Source: Cryptolaemus montrouzieri (taxonomy: Eukaryota > Arthropoda > Insecta > Coleoptera > Coccinellidae). From it: 64,000 bases of DNA. Below the pieces are notes generated by a model. That model did no database searches, was not told the DNA's origin, and was given only the letters and a program-made list of their open reading frames with translations. The stretch covers positions 50,640,485-50,704,484 of the forward strand of contig JABFTP020000083.1 of NCBI GenBank assembly GCA_013387265.2, given 5' to 3'. This document shows, piece by piece, positions 35,512-45,827 of this stretch (its first letter is position 1; the number at the start of each line of letters is the position of its first letter). Both the position numbers and the translations under genes were made by a program.

Positions 35512-35618
35512 TTTGAATTGTGGAGGCCGTTACTTGATGTAGATCCATGAATTATAAATGAGATAAAAAACACAAGGTTTAACTTTAATCTACACTTTAT
35601 TTGAAAAAATTCGACGAC

Positions 35619-35649
35619 GTTTCGCTGACACAGCAGCTTTATCAAGAAT
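35619..35649 (-). ncRNA. Degenerate hammerhead motif, PLE lineage 3 left arm
   Basis: Minus reads ATTC, TTGATAA (core CTGATGA changed at two positions), stem II GCTG/CAGC, GAAAC, GTCGTC, GAAT. Stem I ATTC/GAAT and stem II pair fully. Confidence 0.5.
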
Positions 35650-35907
35650 GACAAACAGAATGAAGATTATGGTATTATAAACAAATCGTAGAACAAGTTG
35701 GATGAATAACAGGAAAATCCACACCGAGCCATTGTACAGTTAGTATGAAAGGTAATAAAACTAATTAAACAATTAAGTAGTTTGAAAAATTCATCTACCT
35801 GCTCATTCAAAAGCTTGTTCGAATGTTTGTATCTATTTATTTCTAATCCAACTAGGAGATCTAATTTTAAACTTGTTTATGATGTCATACTTTTTATTCT
35901 GTTTGTC

Positions 35908-35946
35908 ATTCTTGATAAAGCTGCTGTGTCAAAAACGTCGTCGAAT
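35908..35946 (+). ncRNA. Degenerate hammerhead motif, PLE lineage 3 right arm
   Basis: Same layout as the left arm, but the stem II close and GAAA are damaged (GTGTCAAAAACGTCG). Probably inactive. Confidence 0.4.
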
Positions 35947-35996
35947 TTTTTTCAAATAAAGTGTAGATTAAAGTTAAACCTTGTGTTTTTTATCTC

Positions 35997-36008
35997 GTTT
36001 CTATATGA
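35997..36008. repeat. Target-site duplication, right
   Basis: GTTTCTATATGA, the partner of 35,500-35,511. Confidence 0.85.
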
Positions 36009-37715
36009 CCTAAATCCGTGTCCTGTTCTATTGAGCATTGAAGACAATGGGTTTTAATTGACTAATTGTTCATGTTGATCTGCAGGGACGTGCGCCAGTG
36101 TGTCACTGTTGTCTTCAAGAAATCTACCAGGGCTGGGTGAATTTTGTATATCTGCAATACTTCAACAAGCCAAGAATGGGCGGTACTATCGAATGCCTTC
36201 AGATAATCGAGAAAAGCTGAATGAACATTCCAATGCCCTCTGTTGTGCCTGTTTCATTATCACAGAATCGATGATGAGTTGTTCCTTACACCCGTGATGT
36301 TTCTTTCTGTTCCTCTGCTAATACATTGTTGTCATCAAGGTGTTGGTATATTCGATTGGATATGCATGCGGTGAGTATTTTTAGAGCGTTGGCAGACAAG
36401 TGATCGGTCTATACTGTGACGGATCTTGTGTTCTATCGCTCTTAGGTAGCATATATGTTAAGACTTGTGTTAGGAAAGTGGGTGTTTTCTGGGATGTTGC
36501 AGAACATACGTGAGCTGTTTCGCTAGGGCTCCATGGAGCTTATTTAACTTCTTGTTCCAGAAGTTATGGATATTATCTATACCTGTGACCTTCTAGTTGT
36601 TGGCCGCTCTAACTACTGTTGCGATTTCTTCCTCCGTTATTTCTTCAGCATCTTTATTGTGTTCTTTGTGGTCTGACCGTAACGATGATCATTAATCGGT
36701 AAAGCACTGTGCGTCAGGTACTTCTCTGTTATTGTTGTTCGCAGTTTTGTCATTTTCCTTATGAAAATTGGCCGCGCTTTGGAGGAACCTTTGGTTTTGA
36801 TGTTTCCTTTCAGTACACTTGATGTAACTTGAGAGCCTCTTTGCTTTTACTTGGAGTTTCTGCTTCAAAGTATCCATATACACGTCGATATGTTGTTTGT
36901 GATCAGGGTGTTTTGTGTTCGTACCAATTTTTCTATGAATTTTGCGTATATGGGATTGCAAGTGCCTTTAGGGCTTTTTGTTTCTCAGGAATTCTGTGAG
37001 GCGACCGATCTCAGCTCTAATATTGTCAATATCCTTCTTGTTGTTTGTGTAGTCGAAGAACCGCTACCGCTCCACAGTAAATCAAAGTGTGAATTTTCTC
37101 CAAGGTGTTCTGGTCAGTGTATTCTTCAAACACTGAGTTTATGCTTGCTAGGATAATATTGGTGTTCTTGTTCTTCTTGAGTTTGGGCTGTTTAGGTCGT
37201 TCAGTTGGGTTACTACCACTGAGTTCAGTTATTGCTCTCTTGATATATTAATTCGTTCTGCTGGTTCGTCTCAGAGGAAAGTAGCCTGTTTTTAACGATT
37301 GTTCTTCGTTGATCCGAAATTCTCTGCTCGGATATGTGCTGTAATTCCGGATATTTTTATACAAACGCAAGATGTAACGCGTATCTGTATGCTGTCATTT
37401 CCGATTTCAAGTTTGTAATCTTGTAATAGGAACGCATAATGAAGGCATTCATTTCTGGGGTCCACTTCATGCGTTTCCTAGGGTGTCCGGCTCTCGTGGT
37501 CGTAGACATAATGGCTTGCGCCACCGTTAAAACATCAAGAGTCGGTTGGGAGGTATTAATGTTGTTTCCCACTTGGTTTTGTGTCGCTAACCGAGGGAGA
37601 CTGTGACTCACTTTCCGAACAAGACCCTCTTCCTAAATGGGTTATGGTGGTACAATGGGTACCTCGGGTTCGCTAAGCCCGTACTCAGAAACAATGTTCC
37701 TGATCCCCTGAGGGT

Positions 37716-38670
37716 TTATTATTATTATAATTTGTTACAGTACCCCAAATTGTCAACCCTCAATTGTACCCCAATGGGTTTCAATTTGTTATATATGTTA
37801 CTTAGATTATTATTATTACCGTTATGTATTACTAGGTATTACATTGATAAATTGAATAAATAATGTTTAAATTAAATGTTTAGTTATTGTTTTCCTTCAA
37901 AACTATCATGGGGGGCTATAATATGAAAAAAAATATTAAAAAAGTGCTAAAAAACCCGACATTCACATGAATAAAACAACATCGATTGTCTTCTCTGGTC
38001 ATCCTGCTCTCTAGACCTGAATCTCATCGAGCATGTGTGGAGTACATTAAAAAGAGAACCAACGTTCGCAAGAAGTTTACTTGGCAGTTCAAAAGATTCT
38101 TGATATGAGTCAAAATGTCAATAAAACAAATGGTCCTGAGGTAGTACTGAAAATATCCAACTATTTCGTTTTGTGCAAGATTTCTCCAGTGAATTTTCAT
38201 TTTCCTTTGCCTTCTATAAACAATAAACACTTTTTAATTCTTCAAAATGAGAATTCACTTATATTTGTAGGTGTTTTTTATCGTTTTTCATTAATATATC
38301 CAAGCGTTAACGTCACATTTATTCATTATAATAAACAAAAAGATCAACATATTCATAAACAAAATGACACAAATACATTATCATAACTTCCAATCTGGGA
38401 CGTATGATATTTTGAAATCAATATTATTGAATATGAACATCTCAATTTAGAAATTAGAACAATTTTGATATGACAATTACCCTAGATAATCTATATTTAA
38501 TTGATAACAGTATTTATTGAATAATGAGTTCTTATAAAATATTGGATTCTAGATTTTTGTATAGATTTCTTTTTATATACTCTCGTCAATCAACAAAAGT
38601 GTTCATGTTAATCCCAATTTATTTTCGTCCCCATTTTTCATTTTGTGTTACTGAAGATATTTGGAGAACA
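37716..38670. other. TAA tract, Tc1 scrap and otherwise unassigned DNA
   Basis: Begins with a short TTA/TAA tract at the R4 5' junction. Apart from the Tc1-like fragment at 37,980-38,110 nothing was recognised. Confidence 0.4.
37980..38110 (+). pseudogene. Tc1-like transposase C-terminal fragment
   Basis: The + strand reads LDLNLIEHVWSTLKREPTFA, the last catalytic block of Tc1 transposases with the glutamate present, then LLGSSKDS and a stop. The Pro of SPDLN is changed to Leu. No upstream blocks adjoin it. Confidence 0.6.
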
Positions 38671-38762
38671 TTTGAATTTGGGAGGCTTTTACTTGGTAAA
38701 ATACCATTATCAATAATAAAAAACAAGTACTGTGTTTTAAGGAATTTTACTTAATAATTGCG

Positions 38763-38805
38763 ATTCGTAACGCGTTTCACTACACCGTAGCTTCTTCAGA
38801 CGAAT
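38763..38805 (-). ncRNA. Hammerhead ribozyme motif, PLE lineage 1
   Basis: Minus reads ATTCGT, CTGAAGA, stem II CTAC/GTAG with GGT loop, GAAA, CGCGTT, ACGAAT. Six-bp stem I, consensus core (CUGANGA allows A at the variable position), GTT cleavage triplet. Confidence 0.72.
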
Positions 38806-39797
38806 GAATGTACAGAAAATAAGAATGAGAATATAAATATAAATGTTCTTGAGTAATTAAAAGCTTATTAGGTTGCTTCTTCTTAAGTGGTTATTTATGA
38901 CAAGTATATCCAATAAAATTAAGGAATAGATTGCTCCCCGAAGAGATTCAATAGAGCTGAAGGGCTTAAATCGACTTGTTCATTGATGAGTCTACCTGAG
39001 TGTTTGTTTTTAGTGATTTCTAAAGTTTCCCAAAGATCTACCTTCAATATTTATTATCTGTATGCAAAATTTCAAACTGTGATAACGGATGTTAATCAAT
39101 CTATGAATAAACTATTGAATGCTGACATTTTCAATAGTTTTATTCATAGATTGATTAACATCCCGTTATCACCAGAAAATTTCAACAAAGAATTAAATTT
39201 GATTAAACAAATAGCCAAAAATAATGGTTACAATCCCAAACTAATAAATAATATTTTAAATAAAAAACAAAGTGTAATCGCATTGAATGAAGTTTACCCT
39301 GTCGATAAATTGAAACAAAAATTCAACACCTTAACCTACGTTGGCATTACAAGTGAGAAACTGAAATCATTCTTGAGTAGCAATAATTTCAACATAGCTT
39401 TCCAAACTAATAATATTAATTTTAATATTAGAATATCGGAACATAAACGCAGTTTTTCAAATAAAAACTCAGATTCAAATTACGCGAATCATCTCTTAGA
39501 AAATAATCACTCTTTCGACCCACAGTTTGAAATTTTGCATACAGATAATAAATATTGGAAGGTAGATCTTTGGGAAACTTTAGAAATCCATAAATACAAA
39601 CACTCAGGTAGACTCATCAATGAACAAGTCGACTTAAGCCCTTCAACTCTATTGAATCTCTTTGGGGAGCAATCTATTCCTTAATTTCATTGGATATACC
39701 TGTCATAAATAACCACTTAAGAAGAAGCAACCCAATAAGCTTTTAATTACTCAAGAATATTCATATTTATATTCTCATTCTTATTTTCTGTACATTC

Positions 39798-39840
39798 ATT
39801 CGTCTGAAGAAGCTACGGTGTAGTGAAACGCATTACGAAT
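39798..39840 (+). ncRNA. Hammerhead motif with stem III mutation, PLE lineage 1
   Basis: As at 38,763-38,805 except GAAACGCATT for GAAACGCGTT, which breaks the short stem III pair. Probably impaired. Confidence 0.6.
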
Positions 39841-39846
39841 CGCAAA

Positions 39847-40259
39847 GGACGACGAACAAGCTACTAATGAATGAAGTTTAAGTTATATAAACATTGCACT
39901 GCCAATGTGACTAGATCACGATGTTGCGATATGACTCAGTGAACTTGGGCTTTACGGATAGGTGAGGCTGTATATAGTAGAACAATTGGTCCCTACACTT
40001 CAACGAAGTGGTACCTAATAACTTGGCTTGTGAGAAAAAGCTTTTATACACTCCCCACAAAAATTGCCGCATCACCCTACTTTGACGACAATACTTGGTC
40101 ATTCAAGAGTCGCTTGGTAACTTTCAGAAGTGTAAAATAAGAAGACATCATTCAAAAGAGATGAGTTTATGATGGAATTAATGAAAAATAAAAAAAGTCT
40201 ACCACATTCAAAGATTCGCCGCGAAGGGACCAATCAACTAGCATCGAATGGTTACTAAT
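39847..40259. other. Intergenic, nothing recognised
   Basis: Short AT-rich stretch between the PLE pair and a Tc1 remnant, with no gene or clear repeat seen. Confidence 0.35.
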
Positions 40260-40930
40260 CAGATTTTCTAGTTGTTGGAGTGTTTAACAAGGCATCCTAC
40301 GTTGCTGAATTTGCCACCCCATGTTGTGCCAAACATCTTCCGATTCAAGTCGGGACTTCTGGCTGGCCATCTTAAAATATCAATTTCGGCATTTTTCAGA
40401 AATTCTGTAACTACTCTAGTTGCAAGAGGCCGAGCATTATCATGCATATAAATGAAGTTTTCGCCAATCAATGGGCCAAAGGGTACAACATGGAATTCAA
40501 GAATATCTGCGATGTATCTGGCTGCTGTAATTCTTCCATTATTCACTAGGACTAACTCAGTTCGCATTGACAATTGTCAATATTCCAATTTTGGTACTCG
40601 ATACACCAATTAATTTGTTGTCTGGTTAGCTCTGGAACTCTTAAAGGCCTTCTGCTGTATGAACCCTTGAACAAAGTCCTTGACGTATCGTTTCGATTGA
40701 TACACTGATGCCTGTTGCTTCCAGAGATCGCCTTTGGAGTATGGGGTGCGATGCACTAGGGTCTTGTTCTTCAGAAGTGATCTTCCTACGGTTTCTTCTA
40801 GGCCTATTTTGCAGAGATTGTAGCTCCACGTATCGGGCGTAGGTTTTTGAAATCACCTCGTGTGGCTGCTATATCCCTCTGTGTCACCCCTTTTTCAAAG
40901 AGAGCAATTATTCGACCTCTGCACATCAGA
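40260..40930 (-). pseudogene. Tc1-like transposase remnant
   Basis: N-terminal part at 40,856-40,641: VISKTYARY-like start, NRPRRNRRKITSEEQDPSAS, then GISVSIETIRQGL, the paired-type DNA-binding domain of Tc1. C-terminal part at 40,573-40,268: LVLVNNGRITAARYIADIL, FIYMHDNARPLATRVV (second Asp) and DILRWPARSPDLN. Immediately after SPDLN a one-base shift changes frame, and the alternative frame reads SEDVWHNMG, which restores the expected Glu. The first catalytic Asp region is deleted. Confidence 0.8.
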
Positions 40931-41655
40931 TGATCTAACGTAAGGTATTTTCAGTTATGATTATAGGCTTTTTTAAATTTTGAAATTCACATTTTCAAAT
41001 CTCAATGACGACTGAGTACAATATCTGGAACATGTGGTGATAATTCAACATTTCTCATCATGCTATCCAGTTTTTTTACAACAAAAAAGTTCATTCTTCA
41101 CATTCCATATATATTTGGTTATATGTAGGTCTCTATAAGGAGACATATCAATTTTTTTTTTACTTCAAGCATTCAACCCAACCTTGATCTACCCTGAAGG
41201 CATATATATACCATCATTCTTCCCAAATAACAAACCAAACTTCCATATACATAAGAAAATTATGTTTTTCGCGTTAAATAAACAACTATATAGGTCACAT
41301 TCAGATCAATATTTTATTTATTGAAATTAGTGAATCTAGGTTATCTAAGACGAAATGATTATAGAAACTCTTGAATTTTAAGTATTGGTAAACAGCAGTT
41401 TCATCGAACGAAGAAACATTATATAACGATGTGGATTCTAATCATATATCTGACCTTTCTTCGAAACACATAAATCAATCATTAATATTCATCGATTAAT
41501 GAAATTGATAGATTACCAGGAAGTTATAACTTCCTTCAAACAGAAATAGCATTTTCAGACAGTTAAATTAAGGAGGTGCAAAATAAGAGGTAATAAAAGA
41601 ATTATAATAAAAGCAGATATTATTCAAAGATATCAAATATGGACTGATAAACTGG
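40931..41655. other. Intergenic, nothing recognised
   Basis: AT-rich with no recognisable coding or repeat structure beyond short A/T tracts. Confidence 0.35.
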
Positions 41656-42235
41656 GCCATACTGGTCGTTCAGAAGATTCCATCTATTGAAGGTTATTAC
41701 AGTTTGAAAATTTTGATGGATTCTAAGAAATCTAACATTAACATAACAATTCGAAGTTGATCTATGGGTAAAAAATGATAACCATTTTCGATAAAATGTG
41801 AAGTGAAAGTAGATTCGTCGGTTCTCTGCTTATTAGAATCTGATTGATGCTCTTTGTATCTAGTTTTGAGTGAACGACTAGTCTGACCTGTTTAGACGTC
41901 TTCATAATTCATGCTGGATAACTTGTAAACTCCAGTATTTTCAAATCTATCAGTTTTATCTCTACTATTTAAAAATTCCTGGGGGAGTTTCGTGTGGCTT
42001 TTGAAAGCTACTTTTTTATGTTGTTTTGAAAAGACATATGCAATCTTTTCGATGATTGTACCAAAATATGGTAATGAAATGTATTTATCTGTATTAGTTG
42101 ATTCTATATGTGCGTGAATATTATAATATGCTATTTGTGTCTGTTTCTTTCTGTTCATTCCGTTTATTATATTTGAGGGATAACCATTGTTACGCCATTG
42201 TAATTTTACCGAAATCATATATCTCAAAAATCACA
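41656..42235 (-). mobile_element. Penelope-like element (lineage 4), left arm with GIY-YIG region
   Basis: Minus frame 42,227-41,892 reads ISLPYFGTIIEKIAYVFSKQ, VAFKSHTKLPQEFLNSRDK and FENTGVYKLSSMNYEDV, the linker and start of the GIY-YIG nuclease. It continues as TGQTSRSLKTRYKEHQSDSN, the second nuclease motif, to about 41,700. The arm ends near CCATACTGGTCGTTCAGAAG at 41,659. RT is absent. The sequence is clearly a different lineage from 1-3. Confidence 0.8.
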
Positions 42236-42400
42236 GACTATTCTTCAAAAAAAGTACATAAAGCTTCTAAAACCCACATGAAAAATTTGACAATTTTGGA
42301 GTTTATAAGTTGTCCTGTGTGGATTGTGAAGGTGTCTGTATAGGTCAGACTGGTCCAACAAACCCCCCATAGATATAATCTTCTGAACGACCAGTATGGC
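42236..42400 (+). mobile_element. Penelope-like element (lineage 4), right arm
   Basis: The + strand reads GVYKLSCVDCEGVCIGQTG at about 42,299-42,355, the GIY-YIG start with the two Cys kept, then ends with CTTCTGAACGACCAGTATGG (42,381), the inverse of the left arm end. This is again a head-to-head pair, with a short right arm. Confidence 0.75.
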
Positions 42401-42429
42401 AGGTTTATTCGTTCATATTTAATAGCTTT

Positions 42430-43640
42430 AAATAATAATAATAATAATGATGGTGAAACACAACTTCCAAACGGTGATATTATACAGTGCATGAGGGATG
42501 GCGAAACATACAAATATCTTGGATACCAACAAGCCAGATTGCTAGACCAAAATCAATCAAAGGAGAAGATTCGTTCAGAATACAGTCAGCGTCTAAAGAC
42601 TGTGCTGAAATCAATGTTGAACTCAGGGAATCTAGTCAAGGCAATTAACACCTACGCCATTCCAGTGTTGCTTTACTCATTTGGAATAACCAGATGGACT
42701 AAGACAGAACTGGATGATATTCAAAGGCAGACCCGAACGATGCTGACAAAGTACAACAATTATCATCCAAAATCGTCTGTGATACGAACAACTTTGAAGC
42801 GGAAAGAAGGAGAACGAGATGTTGTCAATTTACACACCGAACAGATAAAAAATCTCAGAGAGTTCTTCTCTGGAAAAGCTCTCACTTCTGACCTACATAG
42901 AGTGGTATCATTGGCTGATAAGGGATATACACCTCTAAATCTTGCTACCAGAGATGACCTGCTGAATCTACCGTTTCTATCAGATACTGAAAACAAGAGT
43001 CCAGAAAGGAATTGCACGTACGACATCACCATGAGATTAATCACCCACACATCGACGAAGAAGCCTCCAACAAATGGTTGATGAACGGAGAATTATTCGC
43101 GGAAACAGAAGGATTCCTCATGGCTATTCAAGACCAAGTGATCGCTACAAACAACTACAAAAAATTTATTATTAAGGACGGAACATTACGCACAGATAGG
43201 TGCAGAAAATGCCATATAAGATCGGAGACTACAGCATATTACGTCCGGATGCGAACAACTGGCCAATACGGACTATCTTCACAGGCATAATCAAGTGTGC
43301 AATATTATCCATCAGAAACTTGCACACAAGTACGGCCTTCTGAATATCTTCCAGCCATATTACAAGTATCAACCGGCGCCTGTATTGGAAAATGACTCTA
43401 CGATAGGCCTGTTAGATTGACGAATACTACGTGGTGTATGAGGCCTGTTATCACTGACAGAATGGTGACGAATAATAGGCAATAGGACATAGTGGTGTAT
43501 GATAAGAGAGCCAGAACAGCAATGCTGGTGGATGTCGCGGTAACTGACCCAATCGAAGGGTTTTGGTAATATGATATCATGTTTTCTGACAAGGTCGTTG
43601 CCCTGATACTCCAAACTCTGAAAGATTTACTTTTAAAATT
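42430..43640 (+). mobile_element. R4/Dong-like non-LTR retrotransposon, 5'-truncated
   Basis: Begins at a TAATAATAATAATAATAAT tract and then reads GETQLPNGDIIQCMRDGETY, the same segment as GETQLPNGDIISGYR of the copy at 35.3 kb. An open frame to 43,081 contains KYLGYQQARLLDQNQSKEKI and YAIPVLLYSFGITRWTKTEL, the post-RT region. After a frameshift, DRCRKCHIRSETTAYYV (43,190-43,250) is the zinc-binding motif. From about 43,420 the + strand reads RPVITDRMVTNNR and LVDVAVTDPIEGFW, the restriction-like endonuclease region. So this is the C-terminal half that the 35-37.7 kb copy lacks. Confidence 0.8.
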
Positions 43641-44881
43641 CTAAGGAACACGTCCACAGCTGACAACTTGCAAGCGTTAATTCGCTCGCGTATTTTTAAT
43701 CGAATTCAGTAATTCGTATGGTATTAAAACGTTATATATGGGACTAGAGGTAAGCCCGTAAAGCCGTACGTGATTCTTTTGCTCAACTAAGCGCCAACGG
43801 GCAGTTTATTGTCACTGACTGCGGATCATATTCTATTCCCATATCGCGGATTTGCCAACCAGGAAACATGCCCTCTGATCATACACCTGTATGTACCACA
43901 AACGTCACATACATTCCCTAACTCAGACATTCTTCAAAACTTTCATATCGACAACATACAAGCCTCAATGTCTGTGGGTCCATACATGCGTATCGTCCCT
44001 AAAGCCATTTATTTATACTAATGAGAAATGATATTATTCATAGGTGATCATCACACCTGAAGGCAGGAAAGTTCCTTATTGAGCTCAAGAGTATCGGACA
44101 TCAAATCAATAATTTGAAAGAAAGATCTTCCCCATAGTTGGGTACTATGAAATATAAACATCTTTGTTACAGTTTAAGTATGTTCTGCTAAGTTATAAAC
44201 TGAGATAAATAGAAATACCGAATAAAAGGATTATGATATTTCAAATAGATAATTGGCCCGTTTATAGAAGCAAAGATAAGAATCAATATTAAATGTTCTC
44301 ACATTCGAACGTATCGTTCATCATATTATAAACAAAAGATTTGGATTGGCCAAATGGTTAAGTAACATTTCAAGGAGATCAATTTTCTGAGTTATAAAAG
44401 TAAAGTTTCACATCAATATTAAACTTCATAACATTTCAAATCCAAATAGTTATCAAAGTTGGTGGAATCAGTACACAATAGCTTAATTACATTTCAGTAA
44501 TGTTGCAAGTTTGAGAAACAAATGTTGAAATCAATACTAAAGAATTTTAGTGTACTTCAAAATAATGCGTTAAGTTAAAACAGCTGTTGAAATCAATATA
44601 AAATAAATTCAGTACATTTCATATTATTACCAAGTTACGAAAGCAACGTTTTAAATAAGTGCATGAAAATAACTCTTCAAAATTAATATTATAAAATGTC
44701 AGTGCAGTTCAAATAGATCATTTGCCAAGAAGAAAAATATGTGAAAATAATTGGGAATTTGAGAAATGATTATTTCAACTCGTCCTCAGTGCGTATAGAA
44801 ATTACGTAACATATACTTCAAGAAATTCGTGAAAATCAAATAGTGAGCAGAAATATTAAAAGAAATTCAGAAAGTAATCAC
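43641..44881. other. Unassigned, weak degenerate repeats at 44.16-44.76 kb
   Basis: The stretch 44,160-44,760 repeats the themes AGTTATAAA or AAGTTACGAAA, GAAATCAATATTAAA and GTACATTTCAAAT five or so times at irregular spacing (about 65-130 bp), like an old tandem array. It would be intronic to the minus-strand exon at 44,882. No coding exon was identified. Confidence 0.4.
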
Positions 44882-44971
44882 CTGTGAGACACAGCGGGAA
44901 CGGTGCTTCTTCTTCCCCTGTCCGGCTTCTCGGAGAGGAACAATCTGCGTCTTCCATTCTTCTGGACCCAT
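44882..44971 (-). CDS. First coding exon of an unidentified gene
   Basis: ATG at 44,971-44,969 on minus opens 30 codons, MGPEEWKTQIVPLREAGQGK followed by KKHRSRCVSQ, ending at donor CACAG/GTGATT in phase 0. Its base composition (GC-rich against AT-rich surroundings) and the well-formed promoter upstream support a real exon. I do not recognise the protein. The basic stretch GKKKHRSR is notable. Later exons would lie at lower coordinates; none was found, so the gene may have a long intron or be a relic. Confidence 0.5.
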
Positions 44972-45127
44972 GTTGTGCACGATTAATTAACTCAAATTTA
45001 ATTCCGATTCACACGAATGAGTAAATTCACTGAGCTTCGAAAACTAAATAACTGAATTATAAGAGTAACTGCACATCTGACGAAAAATAACTCAATAATA
45101 ACCAAAATCATAATAATGAATGAAAAT

Positions 45128-45168
45128 TAATGATCCCTTAACGTCGCGATCGTGGTTACTTATATATG
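45128..45168 (-). promoter_or_regulatory. TATA/initiator promoter for the 44,882 exon
   Basis: On minus, GCATATATAAGTAACC (TATA at about 45,167-45,160) is followed about 30 bp on by GGATCATTAAT, with an initiator-like ATCATT near 45,132. The 5' UTR would be about 160 nt. Confidence 0.55.
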
Positions 45169-45559
45169 CGTGACCCAGCAGTCCTTACCCCTCACTTCCC
45201 TCAGCCCTTGGTACTCAAGTACTTGTTACATAGTCTTTTCCAGACGCGTTCCTTCGTCCCGACGTGGGAATTGCTGATTTAGAAAACACCAGCTTTGGAA
45301 CCGTGGATATACGAATGAGTGCTTAAGAGCTTAGGTATTAAAGTCGACTATTGGTTTCGCTGGATTTCTTATTTGGGTTAGATAAATTCCTTCGTGTCTA
45401 TGTTTACACTATTGGGTGATTTCAAGCTGCCTTAAAAATACGTAATATTCTACTATATTGAGCATTTAAAATATAATTATTGATTCATTCTGGCAAATGA
45501 CCGTCTTTTCACTGTAATTTGAATTCAGAGGAACAATATGACATACCGAATAATAACAA

Positions 45560-45810
45560 TGTGCTGAATAAGTTCCAGGAGAAAAGTCCAAATACACAGA
45601 CCTTGCTATTGAGATCAAGCAGATGTGGCACCTCGATAAAATAGATATTGTTCCTGTCATCTTATCCTCGACTGGGTTAATACCCAAAACTTTGCATGAT
45701 AGCCTTAAGAAATTAGAATTGCATAAGAATACCTATGTAGAAATGCAAAAAGCTGTAATTCTTAATACATGTAGGATAGTTAGGAAATTTATGTCAAGTA
45801 TATTGTAATA
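45560..45810 (+). pseudogene. Non-LTR retrotransposon C-terminal fragment
   Basis: The + strand reads YTDLAIEIKQMWHLDKIDIV, PVILSSTGLIPKTLHDSLKK and MQKAVILNTCRIVRKF. This is the conserved tail found after the RT in many CR1/RTE-like elements, ending at a stop at 45,808. Only this terminal piece is present. Confidence 0.7.
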
Positions 45811-45827
45811 GAGCCTATTCCCTTTGA

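Larger units (their letters stand above)
35512..35996. mobile_element. Small Penelope-like unit (lineage 3): two inverted termini, no ORF
   Basis: A 485-bp unit with inverted arms: 35,545-35,660 reads (on minus) as the same sequence found on + at 35,895-35,990, including AAGTGTAGATTAAAGTTAAACC. It carries a hammerhead-like motif in each arm and no RT sequence. It is bounded by a perfect 12-bp duplication within an R4-like element. The termini resemble the other two PLE lineages in design but not in sequence. Confidence 0.75.
35240..37715 (-). mobile_element. R4/Dong-like non-LTR retrotransposon, interrupted by a PLE unit
   Basis: Minus-strand element. Near its 5' end RKRMKWTPEMNAFIMRSYY (37,480-37,425) is the Myb-like N-terminal region. 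KRLSSYIKCTERKHQNQRF at about 36,820 is the usual pre-RT stretch. RT follows in broken frames, to YMDDIKLYASNKKQLEDLL at about 35,475-35,420 and CKTLNIQRG at about 35,360. An unrelated unit at 35,512-35,996 splits it, with a 12-bp duplication of element sequence. Removing the unit brings RT back into the reading frame. The 5' end abuts a TTATTATTATTATAA tract at 37,717. The C-terminal endonuclease is missing here. Confidence 0.8.
38671..39846. mobile_element. Penelope-like element (lineage 1), head-to-head partial copies
   Basis: Left arm on minus (38,671 to about 39,125) and right arm on + (about 39,130 to 39,846) are the same terminal part of one PLE in opposite orientation, nearly identical in sequence to the pair at 48.5-51.4 kb. 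At the centre GATAACGGATGTTAATCAAT (39,080) is mirrored by ATTGATTAACATCCCGTTATC (39,151). The right arm encodes INIPLSPENFNKELNLIKQI, TYVGITSEKLKSF and ISEHKRSF, but has lost the GIY-YIG core by a deletion. The right end stops just after the hammerhead motif, so it is truncated and no target duplication was found. Confidence 0.85.

Noticed and set aside
38983..39684. 233-codon open frame on +
   Set aside because: It reads from antisense PLE left arm into sense right arm across the inverted junction. Only the latter part is PLE protein, and the GIY-YIG core is deleted. Not a gene.
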